From NCBI RefSeq assembly GCF_900102505.1, contig NZ_FMVT01000005.1, forward strand, positions 62,001-126,000: 64,000 bases of DNA, read 5' to 3'. Below, piece by piece: positions 1-8,923 of this stretch. Under the pieces are notes generated by a model. The model was not told the origin of the DNA and made no database searches. It saw only the letters and a program-made list of their open reading frames with translations. How positions within the stretch are numbered: position 1 is the first letter of the stretch; each line of letters starts with the position of its first letter. The position numbers and the translations under genes are program-made. This DNA comes from Paracoccus tibetensis. Lineage in GTDB: Bacteria > Pseudomonadota > Alphaproteobacteria > Rhodobacterales > Rhodobacteraceae.

Positions 1-720
1 GTAGTTCACCGACAGGTCCCGGTCCGACAGGCGCCAGGCGAAGGTCACCGGGTTGAAGACCATCCCCTTGCGGTCGATGACCGACATGCCGCCACCCTTC
101 ACCAGCCCCGCCAGCTCGTCCGGGGTGATGAATCGGCGCCAGTCATGGGTGCCGCGCGGCAGCCAGCGCAGCACCCACTCGGCCCCGACGATGGCCGCGG
201 CGAAGCTGCGGGCGGTGCGGTTCAGCGTGGACAGGATCAGCAGCCCGCCCGGCTTCAGCAGCTGCCGGCAGGTGGCGACGAAGGCGGCCGGTCCCTCGAC
301 ATGCTCGACGATCTCGAGCGCGAGGACCACGTCGTATAGCTCGCCCTGCTTTGCCAGCGCCTCGGCCGTGCTCGCGCGGTAGTCGATGGCAAGCCCCTGC
401 GCCTCGGCATGGACCTTCGCCACCGCGATGTTGCCGGCGGCCGCGTCCGCGCCGGTGACCGCCGCGCCAAGCCGCGCCATCGGCTCGGCCACGAGGCCGC
501 CGCCGCAGCCGATGTCGAGGATGCGCAGCCCCTCCAGCGGCCGGCGCGCGCTGCGGTCGCGGCCGAACTCGGCGGCAATCTGCGCCGTGATGTAGTCCAG
601 CCGCAGCGGGTTCATCAGGTGCAGCGGGCGGAACTTGCCGTTCGGGTCCCACCATTCGGCGGCCATCGCCTCGAACTTCGCGATCTCGGCCGGGTCGATG
701 CTGGTGGCGCTGTCGGTCAT
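1..720 (-). CDS. ubiG: Ubiquinone biosynthesis O-methyltransferase UbiG (3' end cut by window)
   Basis: SAM-dependent methyltransferase that carries out both O-methylation steps of ubiquinone synthesis. The gene reads leftward from an ATG at 720 and runs open to base 1, giving 240 residues without a stop; the family is about 240-250 residues, so only a few codons are missing. SAM-binding motif I (ILDIGCGGG) is at residues 67-75. The N-terminal EWWDPNGKF and the [12 protein letters not shown] stretch are typical of UbiG. It is divergent from the iminopeptidase gene, with 50 bases between the two starts. Confidence 0.93.
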   Translation of the reverse strand, partial: MTDSATSIDPAEIAKFEAMAAEWWDPNGKFRPLHLMNPLRLDYITAQIAAEFGRDRSARRPLEGLRILDIGCGGGLVAEPMARLGAAVTGADAAAGNIAVAKVHAEAQGLAIDYRASTAEALAKQGELYDVVLALEIVEHVEGPAAFVATCRQLLKPGGLLILSTLNRTARSFAAAIVGAEWVLRWLPRGTHDWRRFITPDELAGLVKGGGMSVIDRKGMVFNPVTFAWRLSDRDLSVNY

Positions 721-758
721 GCGGCGGTCCTTGGCTGGCGGGCGGTTGCGTCTGCGCT

Positions 759-771
759 TATAGTGGCAGCA
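759..771 (+). promoter_or_regulatory. Possible -10 element for a leaderless pip transcript
   Basis: TATAGT at 759-764 ends six bases before the pip ATG at 771, and no Shine-Dalgarno-like sequence precedes that ATG. If the hexamer is a -10 box, transcription would begin at or next to the start codon. No well-spaced -35 is obvious: TTGGCT at 731-736 is 22 bases away, which is too far. Confidence 0.3.
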
Positions 772-1760
772 TGGACCGATTGGCAGGACAAATCTCCGCG
801 GCACATGGCCGCCTGCATCCGGCGACCGACCCCTTCGCCCGGCACATGCTGGACGTGGGCGACGGCCACCGGATCTATGTCGAGCAGTGCGGCAACCCGA
901 AGGGCCGGCCGGTCCTGGTTCTGCACGGCGGCCCCGGCGGCGGGTGCAGCCCGTTCATGCGGCGCTTCTTCGACCCGGCGCATTACCACGTCATCCTGTT
1001 CGACCAGCGCGGCTGCGGCCGCTCGACGCCCTCGGCCTCGGTCACGGCGAACACGACGCAGCACCTCATCGCCGACATCGCGCTGATCCGCGAGAGGATG
1101 GGCATCGGGCGTTGGCTTCTCTTCGGCGGCAGCTGGGGCGCGACCCTGGCGATGGCCTATGCCGAGGCTCATCCCGACCACGTCACCGGGCTGATCCTGC
1201 GCGGCGTCTTCCTGGGCACCACGGCCGAGCTGGACTGGTTCTATGGCGGCGGCGCGGCGCGCTTTTTCCCAGAGCTGTGGGCGCAGTTCCAGGAGCCGAT
1301 CCCGACCGCCGAGCGCGACGACATGATCGCGGCCTATCACCGCCGCCTCTTTGACGCCGATCTTGGCCGGCAGGGCCGCTTCGCCCTGCCCTGGCTCATG
1401 TGGGAGAACGCGCTGGCTGGGCTGCAATCGGCGCCGGTCAGCCACGCCCCCGCCGATTACGCCCGCGCCTTCGCCCGGCTCGAGAACCACTATTTCCTCA
1501 ACCGCTGCTTTCTGGACGAGGGCCAGCTGCTGCGCGACCGCGCCCGGATCGAGCATCTGCCGGTCGTCATCGTGCAGGGCCGCTACGACATGGTCTGTCC
1601 GCCCGCAACGGCCGCCGCGCTGGCGCAGGGCTGGCCGGGCGCGGACCTGCGGATCGTGCCGGCCTCGGGCCATGCCCTCAGCGAGCCGCGTATCTCGGCC
1701 GAACTGGTGCGCGTGATGGACACGATCCGTGACGAGGACCGCGAGGCGAAGGGCGCGTGA
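771..1760 (+). CDS. pip: Proline iminopeptidase
   Basis: Cytoplasmic alpha/beta-hydrolase (peptidase family S33) that removes N-terminal proline from peptides. The 329-residue length fits the family. The oxyanion-hole motif HGGPGGG is at residues 52-58, the nucleophile elbow GGSWGATL places the catalytic serine at 121, and the other triad members fit D273 (RYDMVCP) and H301 (SGHA). The DQRGCGRS motif near residues 78-85 is a hallmark of proline iminopeptidases. Its TGA overlaps the next gene's ATG by one base, so translation is probably coupled to tspO. There is no obvious ribosome-binding site at the ATG. Confidence 0.92.
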   Translation: MDRLAGQISAAHGRLHPATDPFARHMLDVGDGHRIYVEQCGNPKGRPVLVLHGGPGGGCSPFMRRFFDPAHYHVILFDQRGCGRSTPSASVTANTTQHLIADIALIRERMGIGRWLLFGGSWGATLAMAYAEAHPDHVTGLILRGVFLGTTAELDWFYGGGAARFFPELWAQFQEPIPTAERDDMIAAYHRRLFDADLGRQGRFALPWLMWENALAGLQSAPVSHAPADYARAFARLENHYFLNRCFLDEGQLLRDRARIEHLPVVIVQGRYDMVCPPATAAALAQGWPGADLRIVPASGHALSEPRISAELVRVMDTIRDEDREAKGA

Positions 1761-2218
1761 TGACGGCGCAGCTGTTCCTGATCTTCCTTCTGGCCAATGC
1801 CGCGGCGGCCACCACCGGCATCGTCTTCCGCCCCGGCGCCTGGTATGCGGGGCTGCGCAAGCCCGGCTTCACGCCGCCGAACTGGGCCTTCCCCGTCGCC
1901 TGGAGCCTGATCTACCTGCTTTCGGCCTGGGCGGCGGCGCGGGTGGCGATGCTGCCCGGCGCGGGCCTTCCGCTGGCGCTCTGGGCGGCGCAGGTGGCGC
2001 TGAACACGCTCTGGACGCCGCTCTTCTTCGGGGCGCGGCAAATGGGGCTGGCGCTGGTGGCGATCCTGGTGCTGCTGGTGACGGTCGGGGTGGCCACCGT
2101 GCAGTTCTGGCGGCTGGACACGGCGGCCGGGCTGATGCTGCTGCCCTATCTCGCCTGGCTCTGCGTCGCGCTGGCGCTCAACTGGCGCATCTGGCGCGAC
2201 AACCCCGCCGCAGGTTGA
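1760..2218 (+). CDS. tspO: TspO/MBR family tryptophan-rich membrane protein
   Basis: Small integral membrane protein of the TspO/peripheral benzodiazepine receptor family, which binds porphyrins. In Rhodobacter the homologue modulates oxygen-dependent expression of photosynthesis genes; whether that applies here is unknown. It has 152 residues, five hydrophobic segments, and the family motifs KPGFTPPNWAFPVAW and LNTLWTPLFFG. I chose the ATG at 1760, which overlaps the pip stop; a GTG one codon upstream (1757) is also possible. It is the last gene before the rimP leader. Confidence 0.88.
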   Translation: MTAQLFLIFLLANAAAATTGIVFRPGAWYAGLRKPGFTPPNWAFPVAWSLIYLLSAWAAARVAMLPGAGLPLALWAAQVALNTLWTPLFFGARQMGLALVAILVLLVTVGVATVQFWRLDTAAGLMLLPYLAWLCVALALNWRIWRDNPAAG

Positions 2219-2250
2219 GCGCGGGCTTGCATCGGCGGGCACATGAGGCT

Positions 2251-2351
2251 ATATGGCCTTCAACAGCGGTGCAGGGGTCCAAACCCTGCCCACCGGAACT
2301 TCCGCTTGGGGCCTCCGCTGAAGGCCCCTTTTTCTTGTCCGAAAGGATCCC
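2251..2351 (+). promoter_or_regulatory. rimP 5' leader with competing terminator and anti-terminator folds
   Basis: Seen in the sequence: (1) a hairpin at 2267-2276/2284-2295 with a two-base bulge; (2) a terminator-like hairpin, arms 2308-2314 and 2322-2328, followed by five Ts at 2329-2333; (3) a long-range pairing of 2255-2260 with 2321-2326 and 2264-2269 with 2315-2320, 12 base pairs with one three-base bulge. Fold 3 uses the terminator's own 3' arm, so folds 2 and 3 exclude each other. This is the layout of a transcription attenuator directly before rimP. A conserved rimP leader RNA family is known from bacteria; membership here is inferred, not tested. Confidence 0.65.
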
Positions 2352-2969
2352 ATGTCGAACGACCTCATCGCCAAGACCGCCATCGACCGGCGCCTGGCCG
2401 AGATCATCATTCCGGTGATCGAGGATCTGGGCTTCGAGCTGGTGCGCGTCCGGCTGCAGGGCGGCAAGACCGCCACGCTGCAGATCATGGCCGACCGGCC
2501 CGAGGGCGGCATCAACGTGGACGACTGCGCCGACATCTCGACCGCGGTCAGCGCGACGCTGGATGTCGAGGACCCTATCGCGGACAACTACTACCTGGAA
2601 GTCAGCAGCCCCGGCATCGACCGGCCGCTGACCCGGATGAAGGACTTCGCGAACTTCGAGGGCTACGAGGCGCGGCTGGACACGAACCAGCCCATCGACG
2701 GGCGCAAGCGCTGGAAGGGCGTCCTGGCCGGGACCGAGGGCGACGAGGTGCTGCTGAACATCACCGAGAACGGCGAAACCACCACAATCGGCCTGCATTT
2801 CGACCTGCTGGCCGACGCGAAGCTGGTCCTGACGGACGAGCTGATCCGAGAAATGCTGCGTCAGAAGAAGGAAGCCGGGGTCGAGATCGACAATCTCGAC
2901 GAATCGGCCTTCGACGCGATCGAAACAGATGACACCGACGGCGCCGAACCCGCCGAACCCAAGGAGTAA
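2352..2969 (+). CDS. rimP: Ribosome maturation factor RimP
   Basis: Cytoplasmic factor needed for 30S subunit maturation. It is 205 residues, longer than E. coli RimP (about 150), because of an acidic C-terminal tail from about residue 165. The N-terminal domain (about 10-85) carries the [12 protein letters not shown] motif characteristic of the family; the SH3-like C-terminal domain follows. It starts the rimP-nusA-ylxR-infB operon. A GAAAGGA ribosome-binding site lies just upstream of the ATG, immediately after the leader terminator hairpin. Confidence 0.95.
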   Translation: MSNDLIAKTAIDRRLAEIIIPVIEDLGFELVRVRLQGGKTATLQIMADRPEGGINVDDCADISTAVSATLDVEDPIADNYYLEVSSPGIDRPLTRMKDFANFEGYEARLDTNQPIDGRKRWKGVLAGTEGDEVLLNITENGETTTIGLHFDLLADAKLVLTDELIREMLRQKKEAGVEIDNLDESAFDAIETDDTDGAEPAEPKE

Positions 2970-2975
2970 GTGGCG

Positions 2976-4661
2976 ATGGCGATCACCTCTGCCAACCAGC
3001 TGGAACTGCTTCAGACGGCCGAGGCCGTCGCCCGCGAGAAGATGATCGAGCCCGAGCTGGTCATCGAGGCGATGGAGGACAGCCTCGCCCGCGCCGCCAA
3101 GTCTCGCTACGGCTCCGAGATGGACATCCGCGTCCGCATCGACCGCAAGACGGGCAACGCCACCTTTACCCGCGCCCGCACCGTGGTCGAGGAGGAGGCG
3201 CTGGAGAACTACCAGGCCGAATTCACCGCCGCGCAGGCGAAGACCTACTTCGAGCCCTCCAAGGACGGCCGCTCGATCTGGCTGCGCGATGGCCAGGTGG
3301 TCAGCGACTTCGCCGGCGGCCCGCAGGTCGGCGACGTCTTCCAAGAGCAGGTGCCGCCGGTCGATCTGGGCCGCATCGCCGCGCAGTCGGCCAAGCAGGT
3401 CATCCTGCAGCGCGTCCGCGAGGCCGAGCGCGACCGCCAGTACGAAGAGTTCCGCGACCGCGCCGGCACGATCATCAACGGCGTCGTCAAGCGCGAGGAA
3501 TACGGCAACATCATCGTGGACGTGGGCCGCGGCGAGGCGATCCTGCGCCGCAACGAGAAGATCGGCCGCGAGAGCTATCGCCCGAACGACCGCATTCGCG
3601 CCTATGTCAAGGACGTGCGCCGCGAGAACCGCGGCCCGCAGATCTTCCTGTCGCGCACCGACCCGCAGTTCATGGCCGAGCTTTTCAAGATGGAGGTGCC
3701 GGAAATCTATGACGGCGTCATCGAGATCAAGGCCGTGGCCCGCGATCCGGGCAGCCGCGCCAAGATCGCCGTGATCAGCTACGACAACTCGATCGACCCG
3801 GTCGGCGCCTGCGTCGGCATGCGCGGCAGCCGCGTGCAGGCCGTCGTGGGCGAACTGCAGGGCGAGAAGATCGACATCATCCCGTGGAACGAGGATCACG
3901 CAACCTTCCTCGTGAACGCGCTGCAGCCGGCCGAGGTCAGCAAGGTGGTTTTCGACGAGGAGGCGAACAAGATCGAGGTGGTCGTCCCCGACGAGCAGCT
4001 CAGCCTCGCCATCGGCCGCCGCGGGCAGAACGTGCGCCTGGCCAGCCAGCTGACCGGCCTCGACATCGACATCCTGACCGAGGAAGAGGAATCCAAGCGC
4101 CGCCAGGCCGAGTTCAACAGCCGCACCGCCCTCTTCATGGAGGCGCTGGATCTGGACGAGTTCTTCGCCCAGCTGCTGGTCGCGGAAGGCTTCACGAACC
4201 TCGAGGAAGTGGCCTATGTCGACCAGGACGAGCTGCTCAGCATCGACGGCGTCGACGAGGGCACCGCGGCCGAACTGCAGGCCCGCGCCCGCGACGTGCT
4301 GGAGGCCAAGACCCGTGCCGCGCTGGAAAGCGCCCGCGCCTTGGGCGCCGAGGACAGCCTCATTGAATTCGAGGGGCTGACGCCCCAGATGGTGGAGGCG
4401 CTGGCCAAGGACGGCATCAAGACGCTGGAAGATTTCGCGACCTGCGCGGACTGGGAGCTGGCCGGCGGCTGGACCACGGTCAACGGCCAGCGCCAGAAAG
4501 ACGAGGGTCTCCTCGAGCCCTTCGAGGTCTCGCTGGAAGAGGCGCAGACGCTGGTCATGACCGCGCGCGTGATGCTGGGCTGGGTCGATCCGGCCGAGCT
4601 TGGTGGCGCGACCGAAGACGAGGCCGAGACGGACGGCGACGACGAGGAGGCCGGGGCCTGA
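2976..4661 (+). CDS. nusA: Transcription termination/antitermination factor NusA
   Basis: RNA polymerase-associated elongation factor acting in pausing, termination and antitermination. It has 561 residues: N-terminal polymerase-binding domain (about 5-130), S1 domain (about 162-230), KH1 (CVGMRGSRV near 279-287), KH2 ([12 protein letters not shown] near 345-356), then two helix-hairpin-helix acidic-repeat-like domains and an acidic tail, as in proteobacteria. The AAGGAG at 2961-2966 is nine bases from the ATG at 2976 but only three from the GTG at 2970, so I prefer the ATG. It is six bases past the rimP stop. Confidence 0.96.
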   Translation: MAITSANQLELLQTAEAVAREKMIEPELVIEAMEDSLARAAKSRYGSEMDIRVRIDRKTGNATFTRARTVVEEEALENYQAEFTAAQAKTYFEPSKDGRSIWLRDGQVVSDFAGGPQVGDVFQEQVPPVDLGRIAAQSAKQVILQRVREAERDRQYEEFRDRAGTIINGVVKREEYGNIIVDVGRGEAILRRNEKIGRESYRPNDRIRAYVKDVRRENRGPQIFLSRTDPQFMAELFKMEVPEIYDGVIEIKAVARDPGSRAKIAVISYDNSIDPVGACVGMRGSRVQAVVGELQGEKIDIIPWNEDHATFLVNALQPAEVSKVVFDEEANKIEVVVPDEQLSLAIGRRGQNVRLASQLTGLDIDILTEEEESKRRQAEFNSRTALFMEALDLDEFFAQLLVAEGFTNLEEVAYVDQDELLSIDGVDEGTAAELQARARDVLEAKTRAALESARALGAEDSLIEFEGLTPQMVEALAKDGIKTLEDFATCADWELAGGWTTVNGQRQKDEGLLEPFEVSLEEAQTLVMTARVMLGWVDPAELGGATEDEAETDGDDEEAGA

Positions 4662-4683
4662 TCGCCCGCGGAGGACCACGATC

Positions 4684-5304
4684 TTGAGCCGAGGTGGACG
4701 CGAGAAGGACCGGGACGACCCCGAACGGCGCTGCATCGCCACCGGAGAGGTTCAGCCCAAGCGCGGGCTGATCCGCTTCGTCGTCGGACCCGAGGGCGAG
4801 GTCTTCCCAGATCTCGCCGAGAAGCTGCCGGGGCGCGGGATCTGGGTCGCGGCCGACCGGGCCGCGCTTCGGAAGGCGGCGGGCAAGGGACTCTTTGCCC
4901 GCGCCGCAAAGGCGCCGGTGAAGGTGCCGGACGGGCTGGAAGATTTGGTCGAGGCCGGACTGGCGCGACGGGTGGTCGATCTGGTATCATTGGCGCGTAA
5001 ATCGGGCCGCGCGGTCGCCGGCTTCGAGAAGGTCAAGGGCTGGCTGGCCGAGGGTCGCGCGAAGGTGCTGCTGCAGGCGTCGGACGGCTCGGACCGCGGC
5101 AAGGGGAAGCTCTGGACGCCGACCGGCGGACGCTGGTTCGGCTGCCTGACCGCATCAGAATTGGGTTTGTCCTTCGGGCGTGATCATGTCATACACGGCG
5201 CGCTTGCGAAGGGTGGCTTGACGGACAAGGTAATCGTGGAAGCTGCCAGACTAACGGGTCTGCGCGGGCATGACGACGGCAATGCGGCCGTCGGGAAGGA
5301 ATGA
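4684..5304 (+). CDS. ylxR: YlxR-L7Ae fusion RNA-binding protein
   Basis: Nucleic-acid-binding protein between nusA and infB, the usual place for ylxR. The N-terminal half is a DUF448/YlxR domain (RRCIATGE near residues 15-22, GRGIWV near 50-55). The C-terminal half looks like an L7Ae/YlxQ fold ([18 protein letters not shown] near 99-116). Firmicutes encode these two as separate adjacent genes, ylxR and ylxQ. The reading frame is open from 4600 inside nusA, but the GGAGG at 4670-4674 points to a TTG start at 4684 (206 residues). Its TGA overlaps an in-frame ATG of infB. Confidence 0.82.
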   Translation: MSRGGREKDRDDPERRCIATGEVQPKRGLIRFVVGPEGEVFPDLAEKLPGRGIWVAADRAALRKAAGKGLFARAAKAPVKVPDGLEDLVEAGLARRVVDLVSLARKSGRAVAGFEKVKGWLAEGRAKVLLQASDGSDRGKGKLWTPTGGRWFGCLTASELGLSFGRDHVIHGALAKGGLTDKVIVEAARLTGLRGHDDGNAAVGKE

Positions 5305-5312
5305 AGACTCAG

Positions 5313-7871
5313 ATGAGCGACAACGACAGCAAGAAGACTTTGGGACTCGGTGGCGCCGGCCGCTCGGGCCAGGTCAAGCAGAGCTTCAGCCACGGCCGCA
5401 CCAAGAGTGTTGTCGTCGAGACCAAGCGCAAGCGGGTCGTGGTGCCGAAGGCCGGCGCCACGACGATGACGGATGCCCAGAAGGAAAAGAACCCGCTGAC
5501 CGCCCGGATGGCCGGCGATCCCTCCAAGCGCCCCGCCGGCATCTCGGATGCCGAGATGGAGCGCCGCCTGAAGGCGCTGGCCGCCGCCAAGGCCCGCGAG
5601 GCCGAGGATGCCGCCCGCCGCGCCGCCGAGGAGAAGGCCCGCGAGGAAGAGCGCGAGCGTCGCCGCGCCGAGATCGAGGCCAAGGCCCAGGAAGAGCGCG
5701 ACCGCGAGGAAGCCAAGAAGGCCAAGGCCGAGGAAGAGGCCCGCCTCGCGCGCGAGGCCGAGGAAGAGGCCCGTCGCAAGGAAGAGCCGAAGCCCGCGGC
5801 CCGCGCCAAGCCCGGCGCCCCGGCGGCTCGTCCCGCCGCGCCCGACCAGGCCGCCATCGAGGCCGCCGCCGCGCGTGCCGAGACCAAGGGTGTCGCCGCT
5901 GGCGTGGCCCGCAAGCCCGAGCGCCGCGAGACGGCCGACCGCGACAAGGCGGCCAAGACCGCGCGCGACGATGCCCGCCGCGGCGGCAAGCTGTCGCTGA
6001 ACCAGGCGCTGAACGGCGAGGCCGGCCGGCCCCGCAGCATGGCGGCGATGAAGCGCAAGCAGGAGCGCACGCGGCAGAAGGCCATGGGCCAGACCCCGCG
6101 CCCCGAGAAGCAGTTCCGCGAGGTGCGCCTGCCCGAGACCATCGTCGTGCAGGAGCTGGCCAACCGCATGGCCGAGCGCGCCGCCGACGTGGTCAAGTCG
6201 CTGATGAAGATGGGCATGATGGTCACCATCAACCAGCCCATCGACGCCGACACGGCCGAGCTGGTGATCGAGGAATTCGGCCACAAGGTGGTCCGCGTCA
6301 GCGACCGCGACGTGGAGCAGGTGATCGACTCGGTCGATGACCGCGACGAGGACCTGATGACCCGCCCGCCGATCATCACGATCATGGGCCATGTCGACCA
6401 CGGCAAGACCTCGCTTCTGGACGCGATCCGCAAGGCCAACGTCGTCTCGGGCGAGGCTGGCGGGATCACCCAGCATATCGGCGCCTATCAGGTGACCACC
6501 GATTCGGGGGCCGTGCTGTCCTTCCTCGACACGCCGGGCCACGCGGCCTTCACCTCGATGCGCGCCCGGGGCGCGCAGGTGACGGACATCGTGGTGCTGG
6601 TCGTGGCGGCGGACGACGCGGTGATGCCGCAGACGGTCGAGGCGATCAACCACGCCAAGGCCGCGGGCGTCCCGATGATCGTGGCGATCAACAAGATCGA
6701 CAAGCCGTCCGCCGACGTGAACAAGGTCCGCACCTCGCTTCTGCAGCACGAGGTCGTCGTCGAGGCGATGTCGGGCGACGTGCAGGACGTGGAGGTCTCG
6801 GCCAAGACCGGCCAGGGTCTCGACAACCTGCTGGAGGCCATCGCGCTTCAGGCCGAGATCCTCGAGCTGCGCGCTAACCCGCACCGCGCCGCCCAGGGCG
6901 CCGTGATCGAGGCGCAGCTGGACGTGGGCCGCGGCCCGGTCGCGACGGTCCTCGTGCAGCACGGCACGCTGAAGCGCGGCGACATCTTCGTCGTGGGCGA
7001 GCAGTGGGGCAAGGTCCGCGCGCTCATCAACGACAAGGGCGAACGCGTCGACGAGGCCGGCCCCTCGGTGCCGGTCGAGGTTCTCGGCCTCAACGGCACG
7101 CCCGAGGCGGGCGACGTTCTGAACGTCGTCGAGACCGAGGCGCAGGCCCGCGAGATCGCCGAGTTCCGCATCGCGCAGGCGAAGGACAAGCGCGCCGCCG
7201 CAGGTGCCGCCACCACGCTGGAACAGCTGATGGCGAAAGCCAAGGCCGACGTGAACGTGGCCGAGCTGGCGGTGGTCGTGAAGGCCGACGTGCAGGGTTC
7301 GGCCGAGGCCATCGTGCAGGCGCTCGAGAAGGTCGGCAACGACGAGGTCCGCGTCCGGGTGCTGCATTACGGCGTCGGCGCGATCACCGAGTCTGACATC
7401 GGCCTGGCCGAGGCATCGGGCGCGCCGGTCATCGGCTTCAACGTCCGCGCCAACGCGCCGGCCCGCAATGCCGCCAACCAGAAGGGGGTCGAGATCCGCT
7501 ACTACTCGATCATCTACGACCTGGTGGACGACATCAAGGCGGCTGCCTCGGGCATGCTCTCGAACGAGATCCGCGAGAACTTCATCGGCTACGCGTCGAT
7601 CAAGGAGGTCTTCAAGGTCACCGGCGTCGGCAAGGTCGCGGGCTGTCTCGTCACCGAGGGTGTCGCGCGTCGTTCGGCCGGGGTTCGCCTGCTGCGCGAC
7701 AACGTGGTGATCCACGAGGGCACGCTGAAGACGCTCAAGCGCTTCAAGGACGAGGTCAAGGAAGTCCAGTCCGGCCAGGAATGCGGGATGGCGTTCGAGA
7801 ACTACGACGACGTGCGCCCCGGCGATGTCATCGAGATCTTCGAGCGCGAAGAGGTCGAACGCTCGCTTTGA
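5313..7871 (+). CDS. infB: Translation initiation factor IF-2
   Basis: GTPase that places initiator tRNA on the 30S subunit. The 852 residues comprise a basic N-terminus ([14 protein letters not shown], typical of alphaproteobacteria), a long charged coiled-coil of Glu/Ala/Arg/Lys (about 60-170), the conserved IF2_N region, and a GTPase domain with G1 motif GHVDHGKT near residues 358-365, followed by domains II-IV. An earlier ATG at 5301 overlaps the ylxR stop, but the GGAAGGA at 5294-5300 is better spaced for the ATG at 5313. Last gene of the operon. Confidence 0.96.
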   Translation: MSDNDSKKTLGLGGAGRSGQVKQSFSHGRTKSVVVETKRKRVVVPKAGATTMTDAQKEKNPLTARMAGDPSKRPAGISDAEMERRLKALAAAKAREAEDAARRAAEEKAREEERERRRAEIEAKAQEERDREEAKKAKAEEEARLAREAEEEARRKEEPKPAARAKPGAPAARPAAPDQAAIEAAAARAETKGVAAGVARKPERRETADRDKAAKTARDDARRGGKLSLNQALNGEAGRPRSMAAMKRKQERTRQKAMGQTPRPEKQFREVRLPETIVVQELANRMAERAADVVKSLMKMGMMVTINQPIDADTAELVIEEFGHKVVRVSDRDVEQVIDSVDDRDEDLMTRPPIITIMGHVDHGKTSLLDAIRKANVVSGEAGGITQHIGAYQVTTDSGAVLSFLDTPGHAAFTSMRARGAQVTDIVVLVVAADDAVMPQTVEAINHAKAAGVPMIVAINKIDKPSADVNKVRTSLLQHEVVVEAMSGDVQDVEVSAKTGQGLDNLLEAIALQAEILELRANPHRAAQGAVIEAQLDVGRGPVATVLVQHGTLKRGDIFVVGEQWGKVRALINDKGERVDEAGPSVPVEVLGLNGTPEAGDVLNVVETEAQAREIAEFRIAQAKDKRAAAGAATTLEQLMAKAKADVNVAELAVVVKADVQGSAEAIVQALEKVGNDEVRVRVLHYGVGAITESDIGLAEASGAPVIGFNVRANAPARNAANQKGVEIRYYSIIYDLVDDIKAAASGMLSNEIRENFIGYASIKEVFKVTGVGKVAGCLVTEGVARRSAGVRLLRDNVVIHEGTLKTLKRFKDEVKEVQSGQECGMAFENYDDVRPGDVIEIFEREEVERSL

Positions 7872-7894
7872 GCCGAGGCCATCAGGATTGACAG

Positions 7895-7920
7895 AAGGGC
7901 GGCTGCGGCCGCCCTTTTTC
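7895..7920 (+). terminator. Rho-independent terminator after infB
   Basis: Perfect 9-bp stem (7895-7903 with 7908-7916) around a TGCG loop, with the 3' arm running into a T tract that ends at 7919. It closes the rimP-nusA-ylxR-infB operon. Confidence 0.85.
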
Positions 7921-8274
7921 ATGCGCCAGGGCAGGAGCAGGGAACGCATGCCCCCGCTACGGAAGTCATCCGCGGCTCTGGCGGTCGAACTGGAGCAGGG
8001 GAAAAGCTTCGGATGCCTTCAAGCGGCGACGCGACGCACAACTCGCGGCGACTGTCAGGTGCACATGTCTTGAAACTGGCATCCCGCGCGGCTGTCACGC
8101 CTGCGGATGGGGGATGACGATGCCGAGACGGCACGCCGAAGCGGCATCGTCGTTCGTTGTTCTGGACGATCCTGACCTTTTAGGGATGTCCCGCCCCTCA
8201 CGTCACGATCGCATTGCCATCGGCCCCGGCGTCGAAGCGCCGTTCTCGCTTATGGCCGGCCGCCGACCAGCCGC
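7921..8274. other. Intergenic stretch without a supported gene
   Basis: About 350 bases between the infB terminator and the 42-residue small gene. Overlapping frames here give only low-complexity products with no recognisable domain or ribosome-binding site. The one structure I see is an inverted repeat with 10-bp arms at 8116-8125 and 8142-8151. Confidence 0.5.
8116..8151. repeat. Inverted repeat, 10-bp arms
   Basis: GACGATGCCG at 8116-8125 is the exact reverse complement of 8142-8151, with a 16-base loop. No T tract follows on either strand, so it is not a clear intrinsic terminator. A role as a transcript-end hairpin or operator is equally possible. Confidence 0.4.
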
Positions 8275-8403
8275 TCAGCGGCCGATGGGCTTGCCTTCGT
8301 AGGTGCGGCTGCCCACGCGCACCAAGATGTTGCCGTTTGCGGCCAGGCCTTCGAAAAAGCCCTGTATCGAGATGTAGCTTCCGATCGAGATCGTGCGGAT
8401 CAT
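8275..8403 (-). CDS. 42-residue small protein of unknown function
   Basis: Short reading frame from an ATG at 8403 to a TGA at 8275-8277. It is preceded by a very strong ribosome-binding site (AAGGAGGG, six bases before the ATG) and a promoter-like pair further upstream. The product begins MIRTISIGSYISIQG and ends EGKPIGR: a mix of short beta-prone segments and glycines, with no signal peptide or membrane segment. I have an impression that similar short proteins occur in Rhodobacteraceae, but no function is known to me. It lies alone after mutT on the same strand. The ribosome-binding site and coding-like composition support it being real. Confidence 0.6.
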   Translation of the reverse strand: MIRTISIGSYISIQGFFEGLAANGNILVRVGSRTYEGKPIGR

Positions 8404-8472
8404 GTCAACCCTCCTTCGCGCCTGTTCCCGAGGCTGTCACGAGATGATTAAAAAATCACTTCGTCAGCCATG

Positions 8473-8501
8473 AAATAGTTCCGAAAGAGGCAACCTGCCA
8501 A
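8473..8501 (-). promoter_or_regulatory. Putative promoter of the 42-residue gene
   Basis: Reading leftward, TTGGCA (-35, 8501-8496) and CTATTT (-10, 8478-8473) are separated by 17 bases. A start near 8466 would give a leader of about 60 bases. It lies downstream of the mutT stop, so the small gene could be an independent transcript. Confidence 0.4.
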
Positions 8502-8524
8502 GAGCTATCGCCAAAAGTGCGACC

Positions 8525-8923
8525 TTATAGCCACATTTGCAGGACAGGAATGAGTGGAAGGTCCGCCGGCGGCATCGGGTAGCGTCGCAAATCCGTCGCA
8601 CGGACCCAAGCCAGGCGCTGCCCCTCGCGCGGGGTGACGATTCCCTGCCACTTGCGGCAGGCGAAGAGCGGCATCAGCAGGTGGAAGCTCTCATAGGCAT
8701 GGCTGGCGAAGGACAGGGGCGCGAGGCAGCTGTTCCAGGTCTGGATGCCCAGCTCCTCGTGCAGCTCGCGGATGAGCGCGGCCTCGGGCGTCTCGCCCGG
8801 CTCGACCTTGCCGCCCGGAAACTCCCACAGGCCGGCCATCGACTTGCCCTCGGGGCGCTCGGCCAGCAGGACGCGTCCATCGGGGTCGATGAGCGCGACT
8901 GCAGACACGAGGACGATCTTCAC
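8525..8923 (-). CDS. mutT: (Deoxy)nucleoside triphosphate pyrophosphohydrolase, MutT-type Nudix
   Basis: Nudix hydrolase of the MutT type, which clears oxidised dGTP from the nucleotide pool. It has 132 residues, close to E. coli MutT (129). A complete Nudix box runs from G38 to I60 (GX5EX7REUXEEXGU, with E53, E56 and E57 as metal ligands), preceded by the MutT-like GLWEFPGGK. Its start overlaps the argJ stop by four bases (ATGA), making it the third gene of a parvulin-argJ-mutT operon. Confidence 0.88.
   Translation of the reverse strand: MKIVLVSAVALIDPDGRVLLAERPEGKSMAGLWEFPGGKVEPGETPEAALIRELHEELGIQTWNSCLAPLSFASHAYESFHLLMPLFACRKWQGIVTPREGQRLAWVRATDLRRYPMPPADLPLIPVLQMWL

Noticed and set aside
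2178..4742. 854-codon open frame on the minus strand opposite rimP and nusA
   Set aside because: Mirror frame of highly biased GC-rich coding sequence; the + strand encodes unmistakable RimP and NusA and the antisense product has no family pattern.
7889..7894. TTGACA after infB as a -35 box
   Set aside because: The infB terminator occupies the spacer and -10 position; no gene follows on that strand.
5184..7949. 921-codon open frame antisense to infB
   Set aside because: Shadow of infB codon bias; low-complexity His/Leu/Gly/Arg product without motifs.
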